A model generated the notes under the pieces. That model saw only the letters and a program-made list of their open reading frames with translations, searched no databases and was not told the DNA's origin. Below are positions 38,005 to 45,496 of a stretch of 53,124 nt of DNA, piece by piece (within the stretch, counting starts at the first letter, position 1; each line of letters begins with the position of its first letter). Where the stretch lies: the NCBI GenBank assembly GCA_026196875.1, contig JAPHTP010000046.1:1-53124 (forward strand), given 5' to 3'. A program made the position numbers and the translations under genes. This stretch comes from Kangiellaceae bacterium. Lineage in GTDB: Bacteria > Pseudomonadota > Gammaproteobacteria > Enterobacterales > Kangiellaceae.

Positions 38005-38981
38005 CGGTACTCCACAATTCTTTTAGCTTCTTCTACGATATGCTCAACCTTCGGCATATATTGTTTTTCTAATCGGTAGTAAGGCATCATGGTGTCGTAA
38101 CCAGAGACACGTCCGATAGGTGCTAATAAATGCATCACCGCTTTTTCGGCAATTTCAGCGGCAATATCAGAACCGACCGCACCTGCTTTTGGTGCTTCCT
38201 GAACGATACAAGCACGGCCAGTTTTTTGAACTGACTCAAGTATAGTATCGATATCCAAAGGATTAACAGTAGCAACGTCAATAACTTCCGCACTAATTCC
38301 TTCTTGAGCTAGCTTTTCTGCAGCTTGTTTGGTTTCGTGCATCATTGCGCCCCAACTGATCAAAGTAATATCAGTTCCTTCACGGTCCACAAAACACATA
38401 CCTAATGGGTACTCTTCCCCATTGTCTTCAATTTCGTGCTTTTCTATTCGGTATACACGTTTTGGCTCAAGGAAGATAACCGGATCTGGATCGCGCATCG
38501 CAGCCAGCATTAACCCATATGCACGTGAAGGATTCGATGGGATAACAACTTTTAACCCAGGGATATGCGCGAAGATTGCTTCAGTACTCTCGGAGTGATT
38601 TTCCGGCGCGTGGATACCGCCACCGTACGGAGCACGGATAACCAAAGGCAACGTAATACGGCCACGAGTACGGTTACGCATACGAGCGCAGTGAGAAATA
38701 ATATGGTCTGCCGCCGGGAAAATAAATCCCATAAACTGGATTTCTGCAACTGGCTTCATACCTTGAGCTGCCATTCCAATAGCAACCCCTGCAATCATAG
38801 CTTCAGCCAAAGGGGTATCAATAACCCGCTCTTCGCCGAACTTTGCCTGCAGACCATCAGTCGCTCGGAACACACCACCATTTACGCCGACGTCTTCTCC
38901 AAAGACAACAATCTCTTTGTCCTTTTCCATTTCATGCGCCATCGCCAAATTGACAGCTTCTATTAAAGTAATCGCAGCCAT
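38001..38981 (-). CDS. pdhB: 2-oxo-acid dehydrogenase E1 component, beta subunit
   Basis: 326 residues of the transketolase-like E1-beta family, which with E1-alpha decarboxylates the oxo-acid using thiamine diphosphate. Signatures are VFGEDVGVNGGVFRATDGL, DTPLAEAMIAG, QFMGFIFPAADHI, APYGGGIHAPENHSES and VQEAPKAGAVGSDIA. The ATG follows AGGAG and overlaps the E1-alpha stop by one base. Pyruvate is favoured by the alpha subunit's similarity to Bacillus-type PdhA, but a branched-chain complex cannot be excluded from sequence alone. Confidence 0.9.
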   Translation of the reverse strand: MAAITLIEAVNLAMAHEMEKDKEIVVFGEDVGVNGGVFRATDGLQAKFGEERVIDTPLAEAMIAGVAIGMAAQGMKPVAEIQFMGFIFPAADHIISHCARMRNRTRGRITLPLVIRAPYGGGIHAPENHSESTEAIFAHIPGLKVVIPSNPSRAYGLMLAAMRDPDPVIFLEPKRVYRIEKHEIEDNGEEYPLGMCFVDREGTDITLISWGAMMHETKQAAEKLAQEGISAEVIDVATVNPLDIDTILESVQKTGRACIVQEAPKAGAVGSDIAAEIAEKAVMHLLAPIGRVSGYDTMMPYYRLEKQYMPKVEHIVEEAKRIVEYR

Positions 38982-40060
38982 TATTTCGCTCCTCTCGCAA
39001 TCGCCAACTCGCGTTGTGCAAGCGTTCTTTCCGGAAGTTCATCGTATAGGTAGTCGAACATCGCTTCTGGTTTATCGACTGGCGTGTTGAGATAGTTATC
39101 TACACCCTGTTGAACTTCCGCCACGATTTCTTTTTGCATGGCGTCTTCTTGTTCTTGCGACCATTGCTTGTTCGCTTCTAAATAGCTGCGTAAACGAGCA
39201 ATTGGCTCTTTTTTCCAGCCCTCATCTAACTCACCATCAGGACGGTAGCGACTAGCGTCGTCAGCCGTTGTATGGTCACAAAGACGTAAACTGATACACT
39301 CAATTACAGTTGGGCCACCACCATTGCGCGCTTTTTCAGCTGCTTCAACTGACGCTTCATAAACCGCCAAAATGTCGTTGCCATCAACCTGGATACAATC
39401 AATGCCCGCAGCAATGGCTTTTTGCGCGTAGGTTTCGCAAGCGGTTTGGATTTCACTTGGAACAGAGATTGCCCATTGATTGTTATTAATTATAAAGACC
39501 ACTGGAAGGTTCCAAATACCCGCAACATTCAAGGCTTCATAGAAATCGCCTTGTGAAGTTCCGCCCTCTCCGATCTCGGTAAATACCGCACGTTTTTCGC
39601 CACGCAACTTAATTGCTTTACCTACACCGGTAGCGTGAAGAGACTGAGTGGCAATCGGTACAGCAATCGGAAAATCTTGTCTGGCTCTTTCACTTTGGAA
39701 GTCAGAACCGCGCTCGTCGCCGCCCCAGTATAAAAATACTTCTTCCATTCTCGCCCCGTGCTGGACCATAGAGGCCTGGCCACGATAATAAGGCACTAAC
39801 ACATCGTCATCTGCCATCGCAGATCCAAATCCTACCCCAATCGCTTCCTGACCGGTGGCAGCAGGGTAAGTCCCCATCTTTCCGGTCCGTTGAAGTGCGT
39901 ATGCCTTGGTATCCATTTGGCGAATTAAGGCCATATCGCGATAAAGTTTTTTCAATGTCTCGAAATCTTTAGCGATGGCGGGTGCTTTTTTAGTTGTTAA
40001 TTTGCCATCTTCATCGAGGTATTGCTTGTACTTGACTTCAAATCGTGCAACTGTTGTCAA
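38981..40060 (-). CDS. pdhA: 2-oxo-acid dehydrogenase E1 component, alpha subunit (pyruvate type)
   Basis: First gene of the operon. Starts with TTG at 40060, preceded at a 9-base spacing by AAGGAG, giving 359 residues. The open frame runs further upstream but has no ribosome-binding site. Signatures are RQMDTKAYALQRTGKMGTY, the thiamine-diphosphate motif beginning GEGGTSQGDFYEALN and ending INNNQWAIS (GEG in place of the usual GDG), and the loop CDHTTADDASRYR. It resembles Bacillus-type PdhA. This heterotetrameric E1 differs from the single-chain AceE of E. coli. Confidence 0.9.
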   Translation of the reverse strand: MTTVARFEVKYKQYLDEDGKLTTKKAPAIAKDFETLKKLYRDMALIRQMDTKAYALQRTGKMGTYPAATGQEAIGVGFGSAMADDDVLVPYYRGQASMVQHGARMEEVFLYWGGDERGSDFQSERARQDFPIAVPIATQSLHATGVGKAIKLRGEKRAVFTEIGEGGTSQGDFYEALNVAGIWNLPVVFIINNNQWAISVPSEIQTACETYAQKAIAAGIDCIQVDGNDILAVYEASVEAAEKARNGGGPTVIECISLRLCDHTTADDASRYRPDGELDEGWKKEPIARLRSYLEANKQWSQEQEDAMQKEIVAEVQQGVDNYLNTPVDKPEAMFDYLYDELPERTLAQRELAIARGAK

Positions 40061-40588
40061 AACGGCTTCTCCTTCATTGGTGAAACGCTTGCAGGAATTT
40101 CCGTGATTCGGAAACAGCCTGTGCAGACTCAAGCGCTTAGACTGGAACGAAATTGTCTCGAGGATTCCATACTCAACTACCCTATCTCTACAAGCCTAAA
40201 AGGTAGACTATTTTTATCACTTTTAAATCTGTGCTTCGATTCCTGGTAAAAACCACACAAAAAGTGAGGAATTCAATGACCAATTTCGCTGGTTTTAGCT
40301 GGGGGTGGATAATAAGGGTTCAATCGCCACTTGTATAGCAAAATTAACGAAAATACCCATACTTTCATGGATATTTACGGCAAATAACCGCATTTAGAAA
40401 CTTTTCAAATATTCTCTGGTCTTACCACTACCCGCTTTGATTAGTACTTCCCTTTCTATTCCTAGAAAGCACTGATACACTTTCAAATCTTTAGTTTTCA
40501 GTCACTCAATCAGCCTTGTCGTTACGGCTCTCTGGTCTATCATGACAGCCCAACAAGACGCTTTAAGGCTGTAAGGTTAATTTTAAAA
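40061..40588. other. Divergent regulatory region between pdhA and pepN
   Basis: 528 bp without a gene. TTTCCG-TGATT-CGGAAA (40098-40114) is a perfect 6-bp inverted repeat about 40 bp upstream of the pdhA start, a possible operator. TTGTCG (40516-40521) and TATCAT (40538-40543), 16 bases apart, could be the pepN promoter. No PdhR-type site is recognised. Confidence 0.35.
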
Positions 40589-43204
40589 ATGAAAAATTCT
40601 GCTCAAACGCCTGAAGTTAAGTACCGCAAGGACTATCAACCCAGTCAATATGTCATTAAACAGACCGATTTATTATTTGAACTGTTTGAATCTCACACTT
40701 TCGTCACCAGCGAACTAAAAATTGAGCGGAATCCACTCGATGTGAGAGAAAACTTAGAGCCGTTAGTGCTTGATGGAGTTGGGTTGACTCTTCAAGACAT
40801 TCAAATTGACGGTATTCTATTAGATAAAGATGACTATTCCGTTGATGATGATCATTTAACCATCTCGAAAGTAAGTGAACACTTTATTCTTAAAACTAAA
40901 GTTAAAATTTTCCCTCAGAATAACAAGTCTCTCGAAGGGCTTTATACTTCAGGCGGTAAGTTCTGTACCCAATGTGAAGCAGAAGGCTTCCGCAAGATTA
41001 CCTATTACCTTGACCGCCCTGAAATAATGGCGGAATTTAAAGTACGCGTAGAAGGTGATAAATCAGCTTACCCGCTATTATTATCCAATGGCAACCCAAT
41101 TTCACGTGGTGAACTTGAGAATAACCGTCACTTTGTGGAATGGCACGATCCTTTCCCTAAACCTAGCTATTTATTCGCATTAGTCGCAGGCGATTTAGAT
41201 TGCTTAAAAGACACTTTCACTACTATGCAAGGTCGCGAAGTAAAATTGGAGCTCTACGTCGATAAAGGCAAGCTCGACCAATGCCGCTTTGCCATGGATT
41301 CGCTAATTGCTTCGATGAAGTGGGATGAGGAAAAGTTTGGCAGGGAATACGACTTAGACCTTTATATGATCGTAGCTGTAAGTGATTTCAATATGGGCGC
41401 TATGGAAAATAAAGGCTTAAATGTCTTTAATACCAAATACGTTTTAGCAAACGAAAAGACCGCAACCGATGCAGATTTTGAAGGTGTTGAGCGCGTAATT
41501 GCTCACGAGTATTTTCATAACTGGACTGGTAACCGAGTCACTTGCCGTGACTGGTTTCAACTAAGTCTAAAAGAAGGTCTAACTGTATTCCGCGACCAAA
41601 AATTCAGCGAAGATATGCAGTCAGAAGCGGTTCAAAGAATCGACCAAGTCAAGATTATTCGTGCATCCCAGTTTGCTGAGGATTCAGGACCAATGGCGCA
41701 TCCGATACGTCCAGACTCTTATATTGAAATGAATAATTTTTACACAGTGACCGTCTATAACAAAGGGGCAGAAGTTATTCGTATGATGCATACCTTATTA
41801 GGCGAACAAGGATTTCGTAAAGGGATGGATTTGTACTTTGAACGTCACGACGGACAAGCTGTTACTTGTGAAGATTTCGTTAAGTCTATGGAAGATGCGA
41901 ATAATTGCGATTGGAGCTTATTCAGAAACTGGTATCGCCAAGCCGGTACACCGATTGTCAAAGCCCGTCTAGAAAATCTTGGTGAAAACCAATTTGAACT
42001 TTACTTCGAACAGTCTTGTCCTGCGACACCGGGTCAGGATAAAAAGAATCCATTTATGATCCCAGTTAAAACAGGTTTCCTAAACGCAGAAGGTGAAACA
42101 ATTAGCTTTAGCTTAGAGGGTGAGAGTGAATCAACAAATGAATCACTTTTAATCGTCACGGAATCCAACCAATCATTTAAGTTTAGCGCTCAAGCAGATC
42201 AACTTATCCCTTCTTTACTTCGTGACTTTTCTGCGCCTGTGAAACTTGAATACGAATATAGTCAGCAAGAATTAGCAACCATGTTTGCTTCGGATCCAAA
42301 TCCATTCAATCGATGGGATGCAGGTCAAAACTTGATGGCGAATATATTACTCAACAGTTCAAGCGAAATTTCGAACGATGACCTGGAAACTGTAAGTAGT
42401 GCTTTCCTAGAATTATTAAAAGATGAATCTCTAGACAACGCTATTAAAGCGCTTGCAGTCCAAGTACCTGAACTAAGCAGTTTGATAGGAGCAAATGACT
42501 CAATCAATGCCGACCAGCTTTTTGCCAAACACAAACAACTTAAAAAGTATCTGGGTAATCAACTGGAAGCCACGTGGTTTAACTTATATAACACTACCGC
42601 AGGTAAAAACTCGGCAGAACGCTGGCTTAAAAACGTGGCTCTTGGCTATATGATGATCGCAGATGACCAAAAACACTTTGAGCTGGCCGCCAATCAACAA
42701 ATTCATGCAGAAAATATGACCAATGAGTTGGCGGCGCTAAAAGTTATAGCTAATTCGAAAGAGGGATACAAGTCAGAGTTTATTCAAAAGTTCTACGACA
42801 AATGGCGGGACGAAGAGCTAGTCATGGATAAGTGGTTTATGGCACAAGTGGTCAACGACGATGATAATATTTTGTCTCACGTTCATGACTTGTTAGAGCA
42901 CGAAAAATTCTCGATAGAAAACCCAAATAAAGTTCGTGCCGTTATTACCAATTTTGTATCAGGTAATCTGCCACAATTTCACAATCCAACGGGGAGCGGC
43001 TATGAATTTCTCGCCTCCGCTATTATTCGTTTGAATTCGATTAATCCGCAGATTGCCGCCGGGCTTTCTAAGCAGTTCAATCAATGGAAGAAATTTGATG
43101 CTAAGCGCCAAGCCCTAATTAAAGAGCAACTAGAACGAATTAAGTTGACAGAGAATTTATCGAATGATGTTTTTGAGATCGTTGATAAGTCTTTGAATAT
43201 GTAG
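40589..43204 (+). CDS. pepN: Aminopeptidase N
   Basis: Cytosolic M1 zinc metallo-aminopeptidase. 871 residues, close to E. coli PepN (870). The substrate motif GAMENKGLN is followed by the zinc motif HEYFHNWTGNR (HExxH), with the third ligand Glu in the KEGLTVFRDQ segment. The C-terminal half is the all-helical domain of the bacterial subfamily. It supplies amino acids from peptides. Ends at an intrinsic terminator. Confidence 0.97.
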   Translation: MKNSAQTPEVKYRKDYQPSQYVIKQTDLLFELFESHTFVTSELKIERNPLDVRENLEPLVLDGVGLTLQDIQIDGILLDKDDYSVDDDHLTISKVSEHFILKTKVKIFPQNNKSLEGLYTSGGKFCTQCEAEGFRKITYYLDRPEIMAEFKVRVEGDKSAYPLLLSNGNPISRGELENNRHFVEWHDPFPKPSYLFALVAGDLDCLKDTFTTMQGREVKLELYVDKGKLDQCRFAMDSLIASMKWDEEKFGREYDLDLYMIVAVSDFNMGAMENKGLNVFNTKYVLANEKTATDADFEGVERVIAHEYFHNWTGNRVTCRDWFQLSLKEGLTVFRDQKFSEDMQSEAVQRIDQVKIIRASQFAEDSGPMAHPIRPDSYIEMNNFYTVTVYNKGAEVIRMMHTLLGEQGFRKGMDLYFERHDGQAVTCEDFVKSMEDANNCDWSLFRNWYRQAGTPIVKARLENLGENQFELYFEQSCPATPGQDKKNPFMIPVKTGFLNAEGETISFSLEGESESTNESLLIVTESNQSFKFSAQADQLIPSLLRDFSAPVKLEYEYSQQELATMFASDPNPFNRWDAGQNLMANILLNSSSEISNDDLETVSSAFLELLKDESLDNAIKALAVQVPELSSLIGANDSINADQLFAKHKQLKKYLGNQLEATWFNLYNTTAGKNSAERWLKNVALGYMMIADDQKHFELAANQQIHAENMTNELAALKVIANSKEGYKSEFIQKFYDKWRDEELVMDKWFMAQVVNDDDNILSHVHDLLEHEKFSIENPNKVRAVITNFVSGNLPQFHNPTGSGYEFLASAIIRLNSINPQIAAGLSKQFNQWKKFDAKRQALIKEQLERIKLTENLSNDVFEIVDKSLNM

Positions 43205-43222
43205 TTTTTCGGTTGATGATTT

Positions 43223-43256
43223 AAAGGCTCTCGGGGAAGCTTGAGAGCCTTTTTTT
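43223..43256 (+). terminator. Intrinsic terminator after pepN
   Basis: AAAGGCTCTC (43223-43232) pairs with GAGAGCCTTT (43243-43252), with a T-run to 43256. It overlaps the last codons of the convergent small gene by 2 bases. Confidence 0.9.
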
Positions 43257-43539
43257 ACTTACATTGAACATTCTTCGACTTTAGCTTTCTTAAAGAATAC
43301 CAAAGCAAGAGAAGTGTTAAGCTAAGTACTACAAATAATACAAATGCTCCCGCAGATTCGATTTTAAGGTGAAAGAACCTTTTATATCCCAGAAATACTT
43401 CTTGAGCGGTTGTACAGGCTCCATAGCCCATCCAGTTCTGAGAAAGAGTTCCACCGCATAGCGTGAACGTGGATATGCTTACAAGCGCAATAATTAGAAC
43501 CATACTCCACAATATTATCCTTTTAGTCATAGATTCCAT
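43255..43539 (-). CDS. Small two-helix membrane protein
   Basis: About 94 residues, not recognised. Two strong hydrophobic helices (RIILWSMVLIIALVSISTF and AGAFVLFVVLSLTLLLLWYS) flank a ~30-residue loop with two Cys (TLCGGTLSQNW, YGACTTAQ) that could form a disulfide in the periplasm. A basic tail follows. The start at 43539 immediately follows the stop of the formyltransferase gene, so the two are probably co-transcribed. A second ATG at 43530 is possible. Confidence 0.6.
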   Translation of the reverse strand: MESMTKRIILWSMVLIIALVSISTFTLCGGTLSQNWMGYGACTTAQEVFLGYKRFFHLKIESAGAFVLFVVLSLTLLLLWYSLRKLKSKNVQCK

Positions 43540-43540
43540 A

Positions 43541-44344
43541 CTAACCAATATATCTTTTTGAAAGCGCTAAAACATCCTGCTCGTCCACTAATTTAAATCC
43601 TTCTAAACGGAATTCTTCAAGTTCTTCGGCGGTAGGAAAGGAATAGTAATTCCCCTCTCTTTCTTGTTCATCACATGGAATGCTACCGACTTCTGCAACT
43701 CGCTCAATCGCGTTTAAGACTAACTCACAACCATCCGAATAAAGCGCTAAAACATGCCACAAATAGGAGCGGCTTTTATCGATGGGCATTGATGACTTAG
43801 CAATTATCTGCCCAGTATCAATACTAGCGTCACCAATATAATGCAATGTCGTACCAATCGTTTTATCCCCATTTAGCATCGCTCTAAAAGTTGCCATAAC
43901 GCCTCTATACTCAGGTAAGAGTCCTGAATGCAGATTAATTACGCCCCATTTTGGAACCGCAATAACCAGCGCTTTTAAAATGGTGCCATATCGAATGGAA
44001 ACAACCAAGTCAGGCTCAGTCTCCTTATACAAGGCTAACTCTTCTTCGCTATTAATCAGGTTAAGCACTTTGATTGGTTTCTGAACGAATTTTTCCAAAC
44101 CATCGAAACTGAGTAGTTCACCACTTGACTCTGAACTGGATTTTGAGATCAGCGGAAACAACAATTCATTAAACAAGCTCTGTTCAAAGAACTTAAGTCT
44201 TTGAAGCTCTTCCGGAAGTGATTCGCTTTTTCCTACTTTTGAAGATAAAAATACGTTAACCTCATGGTTAGATAAACGAGGAAGAATTTTATTGAGAGCA
44301 ATATTGCTCGCAATGTCTTTATTAGCAAGAATGGTTATTTTCAT
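43541..44344 (-). CDS. Formyltransferase-fold protein (Fmt/PurN-like)
   Basis: 267 residues starting at the ATG at 44344. The core INLHSGLLPEYRGVMATFRA holds the conserved His and the HSGLLP loop. TTLHYIGDASIDTGQIIA supplies the D-x-G-x-I element of formyltetrahydrofolate-dependent transferases. The N-terminal half is less conserved and lacks a standard Fmt C-terminal OB domain, so this is not the housekeeping Met-tRNA enzyme. Related proteins formylate amino-sugars or unknown substrates. No sugar-nucleotide genes lie beside it. Confidence 0.75.
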   Translation of the reverse strand: MKITILANKDIASNIALNKILPRLSNHEVNVFLSSKVGKSESLPEELQRLKFFEQSLFNELLFPLISKSSSESSGELLSFDGLEKFVQKPIKVLNLINSEEELALYKETEPDLVVSIRYGTILKALVIAVPKWGVINLHSGLLPEYRGVMATFRAMLNGDKTIGTTLHYIGDASIDTGQIIAKSSMPIDKSRSYLWHVLALYSDGCELVLNAIERVAEVGSIPCDEQEREGNYYSFPTAEELEEFRLEGFKLVDEQDVLALSKRYIG

Positions 44345-44405
44345 GTGAGTCAATCAACTTTTGCTAACCGTAACTAGAAATGCTCTGCCTAGCTAACCAT
44401 GTGTA

Positions 44406-44678
44406 TTAACTAAAGATCCCTGAAATCAAGCCCAGAATACCTTCAACAATGGCGACGACTCCCTCTAATAGCGCTTCGAATATCCCAAAAATAATTTCCA
44501 AAACACCTCCCCCCGCAATCACTACAGGAATCGCCACACCAATAATCGCTGCGGTCATAACCCCGAATGCCGCCAGTTCAATACCTCCCGAGACTAAGTA
44601 AAATAGCGCGACGATCAAGACCAGGGAACAGATTGCGTTGAGTATTTTTAACTTTTTTGATGATTTAGTTCTTTTCAT
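44406..44678 (-). CDS. Small hydrophobic glycine-rich protein
   Basis: 90 residues from the ATG at 44678, chosen because GGAAA repeats directly in front serve as a ribosome-binding region. A basic N-terminus (KRTKSSKKLK) precedes a membrane helix (ILNAICSLVLIVALFYLVSG), a second hydrophobic span (FGVMTAAIIGVAIPVVIAGG) and an amphipathic tail (IFEALLEGVVAIVEGILGLI). Not recognised. The pattern is like a small membrane-active peptide, holin-like protein or bacteriocin-like peptide, but nothing nearby supports any one of these. Confidence 0.55.
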   Translation of the reverse strand: MKRTKSSKKLKILNAICSLVLIVALFYLVSGGIELAAFGVMTAAIIGVAIPVVIAGGGVLEIIFGIFEALLEGVVAIVEGILGLISGIFS

Positions 44679-44697
44679 TTCCTTTCCTTTCCTTTCC
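44679..44697. repeat. Pentanucleotide repeat (CCTTT)n in a ribosome-binding region
   Basis: TTCCTTTCCTTTCCTTTCC gives three to four GGAAA units on the minus strand, immediately before the ATG at 44678. A change in repeat number would shift Shine-Dalgarno spacing. Confidence 0.7.
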
Positions 44698-44874
44698 ATA
44701 GGTACTATATATGGTTACATACGTATAGTTCGATCTCAGTTAAGTTAATAATAACAACATTGAGTTTTGTACCACAATAAAAACCGCCCCTTGGCTACCT
44801 ATAAACTGACCATATCGATCTTGCTGGTATTTTCAACTAAACTGAATAACACCCTGACATGATCTTCGAGACAA

Positions 44875-45420
44875 ATGATGCCTGCTTCTTCACTTAAATC
44901 AAACCATGGCTTCAGCTTATTCAAACTATTGGTTGTACTATTAATAATTGGCTCTATTGTTGGGTATTTATTTGTGAAGACGGATTACCTACATAAAGCT
45001 TATAACAAATTGACCGCCGTACTTGGCCTAAATAGCAAAGCTTCTCAAGTCACTTATTACCAATGGACTGACTCACAAGGACGTCCTGTTATAAGCCAAA
45101 CTCCGCCAAAAGGTAATCAAGACTACATTGCATTCGAAGCGTCTTCAGACCTAATGAAAAATGAAAATATTGTGGATGAAGAATTGCTTCAACAAAGTGC
45201 ACAAGCAACAGCTAGCGTACTTAGCGGTAATCAAGCAACAACGAATAAGAGTAAAGGGGCAAAGGATGGTTCTTCGATAACTGTTGGACCATTTGCCGCG
45301 ATAGGCAAAGCGAAGAACTGTACAAATTTAGCCAGCCAAGTTGCAGCAGCAAACCGCGAGTCACCCAGTAGTGAGAAAACCAAGTCTTTGAAAAATCAAT
45401 ACAACAAGGAATGTCGCTAA
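44875..45420 (+). CDS. Membrane-anchored DUF4124-like protein
   Basis: 181 residues. N-terminal membrane helix (FKLLVVLLIIGSIVGYLFV), then YYQWTDSQGRPVISQTPPKG, which matches the short 'Y-x-W-x-D-x-x-G-x-x-x-x-S-x-x-P' pattern of DUF4124. The remainder is Ser/Ala/Gln/Lys-rich and ends with a Cys-containing segment (KNCTNLASQVAAAN...NKECR). Such proteins are probably periplasmic or envelope-associated, function unknown. Two adjacent ATGs (44875, 44878) could start it. Confidence 0.7.
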   Translation: MMPASSLKSNHGFSLFKLLVVLLIIGSIVGYLFVKTDYLHKAYNKLTAVLGLNSKASQVTYYQWTDSQGRPVISQTPPKGNQDYIAFEASSDLMKNENIVDEELLQQSAQATASVLSGNQATTNKSKGAKDGSSITVGPFAAIGKAKNCTNLASQVAAANRESPSSEKTKSLKNQYNKECR

Positions 45421-45421
45421 T

Positions 45422-45454
45422 AAAAAAAATGCCAAACCCAATCGCGAGCTTGGC
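45422..45454 (-). terminator. Intrinsic terminator of the polysaccharide operon
   Basis: On the minus strand GCCAAGCTC pairs with GGGTTTGGC (two G-U pairs, loop GCGATT), followed by A then T8. It lies 43 bp past the GH3 stop. Confidence 0.8.
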
Positions 45455-45496
45455 TATCACTTGAGGACTTAATCAAGAAGAAATAAATTTGAGTTA

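Noticed and set aside
40061-40132. Upstream extension of pdhA
   Set aside because: No ribosome-binding site and no family similarity; the TTG at 40060 has AAGGAG in front.
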